This document shows positions 17,880-25,876 of a stretch of 33,341 nt of DNA, piece after piece (within the stretch, counting starts at the first letter, position 1; every line of letters begins with the position of its first letter). Origin of the DNA: Cyclobacteriaceae bacterium (GTDB taxonomy: Bacteria; Bacteroidota; Bacteroidia; Cytophagales; Cyclobacteriaceae). The notes under the pieces are model-generated. The model saw only the letters and a list, made by a program, of their open reading frames with translations. It did no database searches and was not told the DNA's origin. A program made the position numbers and the translations under genes. The DNA is taken from contig JANQEU010000019.1 in the NCBI GenBank assembly GCA_028278225.1, forward strand, positions 1-33,341. Reading direction: 5' to 3'.

Positions 17880-18290
17880 CTATTTAGTCCATTTGTGATC
17901 GATGGAATATTTCCCGGGACCGGTCAGGAGAAGAATAAGGAACACCGCCAAATACATGAACGCTTTTTCTTTCGAGGAGAATGGATCATCGGCATGCCGG
18001 ACAAAACCGGCCACTATCATGGTGAAGCTCAACAGAAACGCACCGATGCGGGTGCCCAATCCAAAGATCACCATCAAAGCACCAAAAAACTCGGCAATCA
18101 CCACAAGGACGAATGAAAGCTCCCCTCCTATCCCGATAGGATCACCAAACTTCAGATTACCCTGTACCAGGCGCTGGAATTTCGGAAACCCATGTGTCAG
18201 CATCATGGCGCCAAATGAGATCCTGTAAAGCAGTAAAGCCAGATGGACCCTCGACGTAACGAGGTTTGCGTTGATAATCTTTCGAATCAT
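17880..18290 (-). CDS. DoxX-family membrane protein
   Basis: A 136-aa protein with four hydrophobic helices and the DoxX-like phrase RISFGAMMLTHGFPKFQ, then GLGTRIGAFLLS and HADDPFS. Members are small inner-membrane proteins of poorly defined, partly redox-linked role. I prefer the ATG at 18290 over one 12 codons upstream because it leaves a typical short leader before the first helix. The C terminus GPGKYSIDHKW is usual for the family. Confidence 0.87.
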   Translation of the reverse strand: MIRKIINANLVTSRVHLALLLYRISFGAMMLTHGFPKFQRLVQGNLKFGDPIGIGGELSFVLVVIAEFFGALMVIFGLGTRIGAFLLSFTMIVAGFVRHADDPFSSKEKAFMYLAVFLILLLTGPGKYSIDHKWTK

Positions 18291-18396
18291 AGTTTCATGG
18301 ATTTTAGCTCGAATTAACCACAACAAACTAAATATTAAATAGCAAGTTTACATGAAGTCGATATTGATTATCCGGAAGGTTTTAGGGCCTGCCGAA

Positions 18397-19029
18397 CTAA
18401 TTGACCATGATCTCCTTCCTGAGGTCACGGGCAAGATTTTGTACCGCCATTTCATAAAACATGTCCACGATCGGGGTGATCAGTATGTTATACTTCCTGG
18501 TGATGCCGTAGTAGTGCATGCGCACTTTTATTTCATCTTCCTTCAGCGCTTTCAGCTCCCATATCAGCCTGACATAGTTTACCCTGGGGTGGCTCAGGGT
18601 GTAGTTTTCGGTGGTATCCAATTCCACTACGTACCGGATCTCTTTGCGGTCGTCAAACCTTTCAGTCCGGAGAATTCCCGCTCTCTGAAACAGGGTTTTG
18701 ACATTTATCTTGAAGGCATACACTTCCGTCGTTGCATTGATGGTCCTGATCTTGTCGATCTCCTCCAGGCTGTTGATCCAGTCCTTGTATTTGATTGGGT
18801 TTGTGATATATGATTCCGTGTTTGACAATGAAGTGAAGAGCGTGAAGTCAGCGATAAAATCTTTTACCGTATCCGGGGCATTTCTCCGGTACATGATAAT
18901 GTTATCATCTTCATCGATCACCTTCCAATCGGGTGCAGCCTGGGAGAAACCCGTAATGCAGGCCGTCAGTACTATCGTCAATGACAGAAATTGCCGGAAA
19001 AACAAGACACCTGGAGGGTTTTTGTCCAT
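18397..19029 (-). CDS. Exported START-domain protein
   Basis: A 210-aa protein with an N-terminal signal sequence (about 1-30, ending ITGFSQA) followed by one START-type lipid-binding domain (35-205): WKVIDEDDNIIMYRR, ITNPIKYKDWINSLEEI, then VNYVRLIWELKAL. START domains form a hydrophobic pocket for lipids; the ligand here is unknown. Probably periplasmic. It is divergent from the glycosylasparaginase gene, with 90 bases between. Confidence 0.85.
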   Translation of the reverse strand: MDKNPPGVLFFRQFLSLTIVLTACITGFSQAAPDWKVIDEDDNIIMYRRNAPDTVKDFIADFTLFTSLSNTESYITNPIKYKDWINSLEEIDKIRTINATTEVYAFKINVKTLFQRAGILRTERFDDRKEIRYVVELDTTENYTLSHPRVNYVRLIWELKALKEDEIKVRMHYYGITRKYNILITPIVDMFYEMAVQNLARDLRKEIMVN

Positions 19030-19119
19030 GATAATTACAGAAAGAACATCATTCGGGACTTAATTGTTCGATCCTCATTTCGGTAATTCAGTTATCTTAA
19101 TCGAAAAAATTGAAGAATC

Positions 19120-20154
19120 ATGATCAACCGCAGAAGTTTTATTGGAAAAGTTGCAGGCCTGGGTGCGGCAATTCCTCTTATTTCCACGATACCATCTGTT
19201 TCCAAACCTACTCAAAACGGTAAAAAGCCCATTATCTTATGCAGCCGGGGAGAAAACTGGGCGGAAAAGGTGCTTACCCCGGGATGGGAAGCTTTCCAAA
19301 ACGGGAAGGACATACTGGATGCGGTGGAAGCTTCAGCCAGGGTCACCGAACTCGATCCCAATGATGCTTCCGTCGGTTATGGGGGATTACCCAATGAAGA
19401 CGGCGTAGTGCAACTGGATGCTTCGTTTATGGACGGAAGGAACCACAATTGCGGATCAGTCGGTGCGCTTGAAAACATCAAAACGCCCTCTTCCGTCGCG
19501 CGGCTGGTGATGGAAAGAACCGATCACATACATCTTGTGGGGGAAGGCGCACTGCGGTTTGCCAAAGCCCACGGCTTCCCGGAAGAAAACCTGCTTACGG
19601 ACCGGTCACGCAGGATGTGGTTGCGGTGGAAAGAAAACCTCAGCGATAGAGATGACCGGTTTCCTCCGGAGGACGGAGATTATGAACTGGAAAAAAGGCC
19701 GACCGGAACTATCAATATCCTGGCCCTGGATGCCAACGGTGACCTGGCCGGTTGCACAACTACCAGCGGTTTGTTCGGGAAGATTCCCGGCAGGATCGGC
19801 GATTCTCCTATCATCGGCGCCGGACTGTACGTGGACAATGAAGTCGGCGCTGCGGGTGCGACGGGCCGCGGAGAGGAGATCCTGAGGACCTGTGGCAGCT
19901 TCTTTGTGGTGGAACAAATGAGGGCGGGAAAGTCACCGCAGGAAGCGTGTGAAGCGCTCTGCAAAAGGATCATCGACATCAACGGGGGTGAGAAAAATGT
20001 GAATTTCAATGACAGGCTGGTGGCAATCAATAAAGATGGCGAAGTGGGATGCGCAGCTATCAGGGGCCGGGAAGGCCGGGAACCTTCCCTGTCGTTTATG
20101 AGCGAAGACGGCATACGGACCATTAAAGGCACTTACCTGATCGAGGTTTCCTAA
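19120..20154 (+). CDS. TAT-exported N4-(beta-N-acetylglucosaminyl)-L-asparaginase
   Basis: A 344-aa Ntn-hydrolase that would cleave the GlcNAc-Asn bond of N-glycans. It has a twin-arginine signal (NRRSFIGK, residues 3-10). The precursor should self-cleave before Thr197 in PTGTINILALD, making an alpha and a beta chain. GRIGDSPIIGAGLYVDNEVGAAG (224-246) contains the Arg and Asp that bind substrate in the family. Instead of the classical His-Asp before the nucleophile it has Thr-Gly, as in some bacterial relatives. It is the last chromosomal-type gene before the integron-like region. Confidence 0.92.
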   Translation: MINRRSFIGKVAGLGAAIPLISTIPSVSKPTQNGKKPIILCSRGENWAEKVLTPGWEAFQNGKDILDAVEASARVTELDPNDASVGYGGLPNEDGVVQLDASFMDGRNHNCGSVGALENIKTPSSVARLVMERTDHIHLVGEGALRFAKAHGFPEENLLTDRSRRMWLRWKENLSDRDDRFPPEDGDYELEKRPTGTINILALDANGDLAGCTTTSGLFGKIPGRIGDSPIIGAGLYVDNEVGAAGATGRGEEILRTCGSFFVVEQMRAGKSPQEACEALCKRIIDINGGEKNVNFNDRLVAINKDGEVGCAAIRGREGREPSLSFMSEDGIRTIKGTYLIEVS

Positions 20155-20216
20155 GAGGGATGCGGTTTCCATAAGGATTTCTGTAGTGGTAAGGTCACCA
20201 ATTGTGGGAACTGTGT

Positions 20217-20264
20217 AAGGTAAGGAGCTCATTGGATACGTTGCATAAGAAGGGGTATATTTGA
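20217..20264 (+). pseudogene. 3' tip of an integron-type integrase gene, copy 1
   Basis: Sixteen codons ending in TGA that translate to [15 protein letters not shown]. They match the C terminus of the longer remnant at 21373-21744 ([15 protein letters not shown]); the surrounding 85 bases differ at only four positions. Nothing upstream of 20211 resembles the integrase, so only the tail is left. Confidence 0.8.
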
Positions 20265-20269
20265 GTAAG

Positions 20270-20308
20270 GGATAAGCGCACAATATGCATTTATCCGGAA
20301 TGTTGTGC
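20270..20308 (+). other. attI-like site 1
   Basis: A 27-base imperfect palindrome (20270-20296, outer arms GGATAA and TTATCC) follows the integrase stop by 5 bases. It is followed by GGAAT and the core GTTGTGC (20302-20308), where cassette 1 begins. The same arrangement is repeated at 21750-21788. The position between integrase end and first cassette is that of an integron attachment site. Confidence 0.7.
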
Positions 20309-20336
20309 TCTATAGCCCCGAGCAACCTTGTTTGGA

Positions 20337-21026
20337 TTACTTTATCTGTCTAGGTATTTCTTGTCTTTCGGCGATTTTGTCAACCTTATTAGCTAAGGTC
20401 AAAGTCATCAGAGAACGCGCATAACCTCCCATAAACGGTAATGCGCTTAGCAAAGTGAATATGAGCATTTGACGATCATTTACTAACCCAGATATGAGTT
20501 TATCGGCTGAATTTCTAGTGTATACCCGATCCTGAACGTTTTCGTTCTTCAAATACACTCCAATTTCATCAGATTTGTTTTGTAGTGATAGAACTTCAAC
20601 ATCTAACTTATCCCCAGGATTCATAAGCTCGACATTAAGATCAAGAATGTTCCCAGTTTGCTGAACCTCTTGTATATATCCAAAACCAACTTCAGGTTTT
20701 GTGTTTATTGAATAATCAACGATTTCAGCACCCTCTTCCAGTCGAATATTAATGGGCTGGTCTCTTATAGCTTCATTACCAGTACTTGCTATTCTAAGTG
20801 AAAACCGATAAACTGAACTTACGGTAGACCCTTCAAAACTAATATTCAATTTATCTTCAATTTTTTCTGAGAAGGTCAATAAAGAAGCTACATCTTCAAT
20901 TATGCATTCGATTCGTTTAACTTTTCGGGTCTTTCTGGAAAGATATAGGGATAACCCTCCAGTAATAATAGCTCCAGCAACTGCACCAAGAATTGCTGCT
21001 ATGCTTGGATTTTGGTACCATTCCAT
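20337..21026 (-). CDS. Cassette 1: unknown protein with two membrane segments (reversed)
   Basis: A 229-aa protein I do not recognise. The ATG at 21026 (MEWYQNPSIAAILGAVAG) opens an N-terminal transmembrane helix followed by basic residues (LSRKTRKVKR). The middle is a beta-rich soluble domain (about 60-175), and a second hydrophobic segment (MLIFTLLSALPFMGGYA) lies near the C terminus. An upstream extension to 21086 would run into the attC site and begin with GTG, so I reject it. It is the only cassette gene pointing back toward the attachment site and would need its own promoter; a candidate is at 21061-21092. Confidence 0.75.
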   Translation of the reverse strand: MEWYQNPSIAAILGAVAGAIITGGLSLYLSRKTRKVKRIECIIEDVASLLTFSEKIEDKLNISFEGSTVSSVYRFSLRIASTGNEAIRDQPINIRLEEGAEIVDYSINTKPEVGFGYIQEVQQTGNILDLNVELMNPGDKLDVEVLSLQNKSDEIGVYLKNENVQDRVYTRNSADKLISGLVNDRQMLIFTLLSALPFMGGYARSLMTLTLANKVDKIAERQEIPRQIK

Positions 21027-21060
21027 AAATGCACAAATTAAATTAGAACCGTTAATATAG

Positions 21061-21092
21061 AAAATATACATCATTAAACGGAGCACAACAAA
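21061..21092 (-). promoter_or_regulatory. Candidate promoter of the cassette 1 gene
   Basis: Minus strand: TTTG (21092-21089), 20 bases, then TATATTTT (21068-21061), one base off the TAnnTTTG consensus. The expected start site is about 25-30 bases before the ATG at 21026. The -33 element overlaps the attC half-site. Confidence 0.4.
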
Positions 21093-21098
21093 CGTTGA
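21081..21098 (+). other. attC half-site of cassette 1
   Basis: GAGCACAAC (21081-21089) is the exact reverse complement of the first nine bases of the cassette core (20302-20310). It continues AAACG, as in VCR-type attC sites. The right half is missing because an IS end begins at 21099. Confidence 0.75.
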
Positions 21099-21372
21099 TG
21101 TTGCGCAACCTGGTTTTCAGTGAGCTGAAATGAACCGGGGGATCTGTTTTATTCTGTTTTTGCAAAAAACGCTAGCAAGTTTTTAGGTTGGCCAGTTGCA
21201 GGTAATTAAAGGATTTTAATAGGAAGAAAAGGGTATTTTTGAGAGAGTCGGGCACCTCTTTTACCTGGATTTGAGTCATTTTCACCTTAAACTTCAGATA
21301 CTTCTTCAGGTTATAGGCCGCTGCAGCCATCACGAACTGTTTATTGGCATCACGGATGCTGTTAGTGTTGAC
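21099..21372 (-). mobile_element. Remnant of an IS1182-type element (one end only)
   Basis: It begins with TGTTGCGCAACC, identical to the end of the intact IS at 31633. It contains the last part of a transposase gene, then stops abruptly at about 21372, where integrase sequence begins. The element is related but not identical to the intact IS at the window's right end. Confidence 0.8.
21172..21372 (-). pseudogene. C-terminal fragment of an IS1182-family transposase
   Basis: The minus-strand translation reads [20 protein letters not shown] then NLKKYLKF and runs to a stop at 21174-21172. It aligns with [28 protein letters not shown] near the C terminus of the intact transposase at 31706-33268. 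Only about 66 codons remain. Confidence 0.85.
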
Positions 21373-21744
21373 CTGCGTCGTTTATTGACAGTGATCGCAC
21401 TTCAGATCCGGGACATCAGGAGTGATCAAATGCAGATCCACGTAAGGAATGCAAAGGGACAAAAGGACCGAATCACCATACTCTCCGAAGGATTATTACA
21501 TCTGCTGCGGGAGTATTATAAGGTATATCGCCCTAAAAAGTACCTATTCGAGGGTCCATCAGGGGAACTGAGACATTCCTTTGCCACACATCTGGTGGAA
21601 AACGGGACGAATTTGCGATATATCCAGGTAATGCTCGGGCACAGCAACCCAAAAACGACGGAAATCTACACACACGTATGCACGGACAGACTATCTGAGG
21701 TAAGGAGCCCATTGGATACGTTACATAAGAAGGGGTATATTTGA
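21373..21744 (+). pseudogene. Integron-type tyrosine recombinase, truncated and internally deleted
   Basis: About 123 codons of a site-specific tyrosine recombinase. Present: [20 protein letters not shown] with the basic KGQKDR turn, [35 protein letters not shown] with the nucleophilic Tyr, and the terminal RSPLDTL, an ending also seen in IntI proteins. Missing: the N-terminal DNA-binding half, replaced by IS sequence so that the reading frame continues through 34 meaningless codons. About 25-30 residues between YLFEGPSGE and LRHSF are also gone, including the His of the H-x-L-R box. It cannot be active. It points toward the cassettes, not away from them as in class 1 integrons. Confidence 0.85.
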
Positions 21745-21749
21745 GTAAG

Positions 21750-21788
21750 GGATAAGCGCACAATGTGCACTTATCCGGAATGTTGGTG
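21750..21788 (+). other. attI-like site 2
   Basis: Palindrome at 21750-21776 (GGATAAG and CTTATCC outer arms, GCACA/TGTGC inner arms, three mismatched positions), then GGAAT and core GTTGGTG (21782-21788). It follows the integrase stop by 5 bases. It is about 95 percent identical to site 1 over the 85 shared bases (four differences), and the two diverge immediately after GTTG, exactly where cassette sequence begins. Confidence 0.75.
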
Positions 21789-21803
21789 GTCATTGTCTAG
21801 ACT

Positions 21804-22514
21804 ATGAAGAAAATCCTAGAAACTTTAAGACAAAAATGGGTGGAGTATCTTCTCGAAGTTTTGGTCATTATGATTGGCATCCTTGGAGCTTTTGCTTTGA
21901 ACAATTGGAACGACAGAAGAAAGAATAGAACTCTAGAAAAGGAAGTTCTCAAAGAAATCGCTTTAAACATCCAAACCAATATAGATTTCATTCAGGAGAC
22001 TATGATGTTGCATGAAAAGTGGTCAAATTCGAGTGAAATAATGCTCGAAGCAGTCCGTGAAAAACACACATGGAACGATACCCTGAAATACCATGTTCGT
22101 GCCGCAATTGTATCAAGGGTTCCCACAATTTCGTTTTCAGCATATGAGTCACTAAAAAATCGGGGGGTAGACATTGTGCACTCGAGTGTGCTTCGAACAA
22201 AGATCATAGATCTTTACGAGACGAATTATAATAATTTGGTTACTGTTATGAACCGCATAGTCAATGTTCAGATGAAGCCAGTTACCACACAATTTGAAGT
22301 TGATAACTTTGAACGTGAACTTAATGACAATGAAAGATTAGGATATATTCCGAATGATTATGAGGAATTGCTAGCCGATCAAACCTATTTGAACATAATT
22401 ACCTTTGTAAAAGGTAGTAGGACCAGATTATTTGACCCACTTCTGGTAGAAAGTATCGAGGAAAGTGAGAAAACACTTCGGCTTATTAAAGATGAACTTA
22501 AAGCATCAGAATAA
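21804..22514 (+). CDS. Cassette 2: DUF6090-type membrane protein
   Basis: A 236-aa protein with a single N-terminal transmembrane helix in the phrase WVEYLLEVLVIMIGILGAFALNNWNDRRKN, the hallmark of the Bacteroidota DUF6090 family. A long, mostly helical soluble region follows (NIQTNIDFIQETM..., IVHSSVLRTKIIDLYETNYNNL). The function of the family is unknown. The start lies 22 bases inside the cassette and the stop is two bases before the attC arm GACCACCAAC. Confidence 0.85.
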   Translation: MKKILETLRQKWVEYLLEVLVIMIGILGAFALNNWNDRRKNRTLEKEVLKEIALNIQTNIDFIQETMMLHEKWSNSSEIMLEAVREKHTWNDTLKYHVRAAIVSRVPTISFSAYESLKNRGVDIVHSSVLRTKIIDLYETNYNNLVTVMNRIVNVQMKPVTTQFEVDNFERELNDNERLGYIPNDYEELLADQTYLNIITFVKGSRTRLFDPLLVESIEESEKTLRLIKDELKASE

Positions 22515-22516
22515 AC

Positions 22517-22630
22517 GACCACCAACAAATGCTAAAAATGAATATGCACACTGAGCACATAGAAAGGTATTCGCAAAACAGAAACTTAAACTGGTCTAGC
22601 AAGGTGGTTGCATACTCATTTTAGTTAGAT
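22517..22630 (+). other. attC-like site of cassette 2
   Basis: GACCACCAAC (22517-22526) is the perfect reverse complement of the cassette start at 21782-21791. Inner arms TGCTAAAAATGAATATGC (22530-22547) and GCATACTCATTTTAG (22610-22624) pair imperfectly, and the site ends in the core GTTAGAT (22624-22630). It is related in sequence to the site at 31040-31156. Length 114 bases. Confidence 0.75.
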
Positions 22631-22665
22631 CATTATCAGCAAGGCCCCACTAATCCAAATCCTTA

Positions 22666-23931
22666 ATGAAAAAGCAAATCTTTTTAGCAATCATTATAGT
22701 TGGACTTGTTGGTTCCTGTCAAACAGCAAATGACAATGCAGGCAATCAACGTTCATCCAAAATCAGTGATTCTTTGACAATCGAACTTCAAAACATCTAT
22801 GAACAAGGTTTTATAAATGGCTTTTCAGTTGCGATAGTGAACAAATCCGGTTCTTTGTACCAAAATGGATTTGGATATGCTAACAAAAACCCCGAAAGAG
22901 ACTTCACAGAAAACACTTTAATCAATATTGGATCAATTACTAAAACAATAGTTGGTTTATCATTATTAAAAGCCCAAGAATTGGGATTGATTACACTTGA
23001 TGATCCAATTAATGATCATTTACCTTTTATTGTTGAGAACCCGCATTTTCCAGATGAAAGAATTACAATTCGTCAACTTGCAAATCATACATCAACAATT
23101 ATTGATACAGAGCACTTTGAGGAGACTTGCTATGTAATGGTTGCTGAACCTGACACGACAGATACTGTCCCGGTTGAAGTTCCATACTTCTTTAATAACC
23201 CTAAAGACACAACTTCCCTTGCCAATTACATGGAAAGCATGCTTAGAAAAGGAGCTGATGCTTATTCAAAGACAGGGTTCTTAGAGGCAAAACCAGGTGA
23301 ACAATACCAATACTCTAATACCGGAGCAGGTCTTGCCGCCCTGATCATTGAAATAGTTTCAGGAAAACCTTTTGCAGAATTTGCCAAATTAAACATCCTC
23401 AAACCATTAAAGATGGAGTCTTCCGGATGGAAACGAGATAACCTGGATGAGGATCGAATCTCTAAAAATTATGCAACAACTGACACAGTGTATGCAGATT
23501 ATCATTTAATTAACTACCCAGATGGAGGCTTGTTAACTTCTGCCGCCGATTTAAGTAATTTATTAGCTGAACTAATCAAGGGATACAACGGAACAGGATC
23601 CCTTTTATCCTCCGAAAACTTTCAATCCTTGTTTGCGAAAGATGTGGCCAAAGAACTTTTTACGGATGTCGGAGAAGATGTAATCCCAGTAATTAACACG
23701 CGATTAGACAAAGGCATTTTTATGGCACTTGCTCCTAAAAACACGATTGGCCATTCAGGAGGCGATCCAGGTATTGTGTCGTTTATGTTCTTCAATTCTG
23801 AAACCGGAATTGGTAGAATTTTATTGGTCAACATGACCATAGACAATCCGAACCAAGGGGCTTTTACTGAACTCTTTGATATTTGGAATAAACTAGAAGA
23901 ATATCAAGTAAGAATGAGCAATGCCAGCTGA
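22666..23931 (+). CDS. Cassette 3: lipoprotein serine hydrolase (beta-lactamase/class C-like)
   Basis: A 421-aa member of the beta-lactamase-related serine hydrolase family (PF00144 type). Signal peptide with lipobox LVGSC (Cys18), so it is a periplasmic or outer-membrane lipoprotein. Catalytic motifs: Ser90-x-x-Lys93 in GSITK, Tyr216-Ser-Asn218 in YSNTGAG, and IGHSGGDPG near 366 in the place of the KTG box. The family includes esterases, DD-peptidases and true beta-lactamases, and the motifs alone do not separate these. An antibiotic-resistance role should not be assumed. Its TGA stop is inside the first arm of the following attC. Confidence 0.9.
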   Translation: MKKQIFLAIIIVGLVGSCQTANDNAGNQRSSKISDSLTIELQNIYEQGFINGFSVAIVNKSGSLYQNGFGYANKNPERDFTENTLINIGSITKTIVGLSLLKAQELGLITLDDPINDHLPFIVENPHFPDERITIRQLANHTSTIIDTEHFEETCYVMVAEPDTTDTVPVEVPYFFNNPKDTTSLANYMESMLRKGADAYSKTGFLEAKPGEQYQYSNTGAGLAALIIEIVSGKPFAEFAKLNILKPLKMESSGWKRDNLDEDRISKNYATTDTVYADYHLINYPDGGLLTSAADLSNLLAELIKGYNGTGSLLSSENFQSLFAKDVAKELFTDVGEDVIPVINTRLDKGIFMALAPKNTIGHSGGDPGIVSFMFFNSETGIGRILLVNMTIDNPNQGAFTELFDIWNKLEEYQVRMSNAS

Positions 23932-24172
23932 TAACAGATAATATGGCGAATGGCCAACTGAGCTTTCTGATACTTCTGTGCAATTAGACCGTTTCACCAC
24001 GCTGTAGGCTGCCCATTCTGTCACATTTCTGCTTCCAGCCACTTTTTTATTTCTGGATTTAGACTTTCAGAACGCAGTGCATTGTGGATACTGTTGCGGG
24101 GGTTGGGCAGTTTCACTACCTTGTGTGTTTTTACAGACAGAGTGGCCACATCGCCATATCTGATCGTTATTG
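23929..24172 (+). other. Long attC-like site of cassette 3
   Basis: 244 bases from TGATAAC (23929) to core GTTATTG (24166-24172). The outer arms pair: ATAAC, AGATA, ATGGCGA and TGGCCA at the left match TGGCCA, TCGCCAT, TATCT and GTTAT at the right. The middle is homologous to the next site: TTTCAGAACGCAGTGC occurs at both 24065-24080 and 25689-25704. The size resembles VCR-type long attC sites. Confidence 0.7.
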
Positions 24173-24195
24173 CTCATTGACTCACCTAATGATCG

Positions 24196-25545
24196 ATGAA
24201 CTCTTTTCAAAATATAAATCAACCAATATATTTTTCCACAGCTGATTTACAACTTGAATCTTTATTAGATGATTTGGATTTCGATCGAAGTTTGTTGCTT
24301 AACATTCTGTTCCAGCCAAAAATACTGATACCGGATATTTTTTTCTTCATATCAACTGGAATCAGAAATCATTTAACTAGAAATGAAAGTCTTTCACTTC
24401 TTGAACTTGGCCTACAGAAAGGACTAATAATACCTGCGTTTAGAGATATAAATGCTCAAGATTTTACCTCAATACTTAGTGTTGTCAACGGTTCAGGTAA
24501 CAACGAAAATGCAATCTTAGGAATACGTTTTGATTCATCAGATACAGCATTAAGATTAGATGCGAATGTAACAATACCGGAAATATTACCATGGCCGAAT
24601 TACAATATTGGTAAAGGCTATCAAGAGATAATTGTAAAGTATTTGAGTCAAGACGAGATGCCTACCATGCCCACTGGTTCTGAATACGGGCAATTTTATA
24701 AGTACTATTGGGAAGAAACTAAAAAATGGAGACAGGATTGTGTATTTGACGCCATAAAAGAAACCGAAAGAATTGCTGGGGAAGGATTAAGAAGAGGCTT
24801 GTTAATTACAGAAATTGGACGTTCACTGGGAATAGTAAAAGGAGATCAAAAACTTAATAGTGTTTCGGATTTATTAATAAATAAAGTATCAGATAAACAC
24901 AGGGACCTTTTACAATACTACTGTAGGTGGTTAACGGATTGCTATCAGTTCAATCAGGCTAAGGCGTTCAATTGTAAACCTTATTTTCCTGAATTTCATC
25001 CAATTAGTGGAATTATGGCTTCTCAGTTTATAGATTCTGCGACAACCGATCCTGTTGACAATTCACAATTTGAAATCCTAAATGTTGAACTAAAAATGCC
25101 TTCCATTTCTACTCTTAAAAAAGTTAAACCTTCGGAAATTATTGCAATTCGGGATGAATTTGGTGCAGATTATAGAAAAGCTGTGCTTGATTGGCAGATC
25201 AATGGCTCGGGCAAAGAAGAGAACTTAAGAAATTGTATTGTGTCCTATTGTAATTCAATTTCCAGAGAAACAAAAAAAAGACATCAAATACTCCTGAATA
25301 AATTTGAACTGACTGTTTCTAGAATTAAAAATGCGGTACCAATCGCAACTGCACTCATTGGGAAAAACTTCATTGAGAATATGGCAGATTTAGTTTCTTT
25401 AACAGCTTTGTCATTTGCCATCACCGAAACAGGTTTTGTTTGTTTGAAAGGATTAAGTAGGTCAGAGAAACAAAGAATTGATCTGGTAAGGACGAAATCT
25501 AAAAAGACTTTGAAACAACCGGATTTAGTTATTCCAAACAATTGA
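24196..25545 (+). CDS. Cassette 4: unrecognised 449-aa protein
   Basis: I recognise no domain. The protein has no signal peptide and no clear transmembrane helix, so it is probably cytosolic. The N-terminal part is mixed alpha/beta (ILIPDIFFFISTGIRNHLTR, LLELGLQKGLIIPAFRDI). The middle is rich in aromatic and charged residues (YGQFYKYYWEETKKWRQD). The C-terminal quarter has a moderately hydrophobic stretch (ENMADLVSLTALSFAITETG) and a basic tail (RTKSKKTLKQ). Codon use is AT-rich like its cassette neighbours. It starts 24 bases after the core and ends 6 bases before its attC. Confidence 0.8.
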   Translation: MNSFQNINQPIYFSTADLQLESLLDDLDFDRSLLLNILFQPKILIPDIFFFISTGIRNHLTRNESLSLLELGLQKGLIIPAFRDINAQDFTSILSVVNGSGNNENAILGIRFDSSDTALRLDANVTIPEILPWPNYNIGKGYQEIIVKYLSQDEMPTMPTGSEYGQFYKYYWEETKKWRQDCVFDAIKETERIAGEGLRRGLLITEIGRSLGIVKGDQKLNSVSDLLINKVSDKHRDLLQYYCRWLTDCYQFNQAKAFNCKPYFPEFHPISGIMASQFIDSATTDPVDNSQFEILNVELKMPSISTLKKVKPSEIIAIRDEFGADYRKAVLDWQINGSGKEENLRNCIVSYCNSISRETKKRHQILLNKFELTVSRIKNAVPIATALIGKNFIENMADLVSLTALSFAITETGFVCLKGLSRSEKQRIDLVRTKSKKTLKQPDLVIPNN

Positions 25546-25551
25546 ACCTTA

Positions 25552-25858
25552 AGCTAACGAGTAACAACAGTAGATAGTAGTTATGCGCCATAGCACTTTC
25601 TGCCAGCTTCATTGGGACTCGCCTGCGAAAACTGCCCATTCTGAGACTTTCTTGCTTAGTAGAAGCTTTTTTCTTTCTGGACTTTAACTTTCAGAACGCA
25701 GTGCGTTGTGGATACTGTTGTGGGCTTTGGGTTGCGCACCCCGGGCAGTTTACTCATACGCACTGTCATGCGCTCAACCCCTCGTGAATCTAAAGATTTC
25801 ACTACATTTAGTGCTGTCTACAGAGGACATGGTCATTCGCCATATCTGGTCGTTAGAT
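25552..25858 (+). other. Long attC-like site of cassette 4
   Basis: 307 bases from AGCTAAC (25552-25558) to core GTTAGAT (25852-25858), with no gene inside. The centre (25631-25753) is about three-quarters identical to the previous site, with one mismatch in 32 bases between 24065-24096 and 25689-25720. The right arm CGCCATATCTGGTCGTTA matches that site's right arm except for one base. It is about 60 bases longer because of an extra segment around 25760-25830. Confidence 0.65.
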
Positions 25859-25876
25859 GTTATATAATAGAAGAAA

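Noticed and set aside
21271-21372. N-terminal 34 codons of the open frame leading into the integrase remnant
   Set aside because: They are the antisense of a transposase fragment and match no recombinase sequence; the frame continues by chance.
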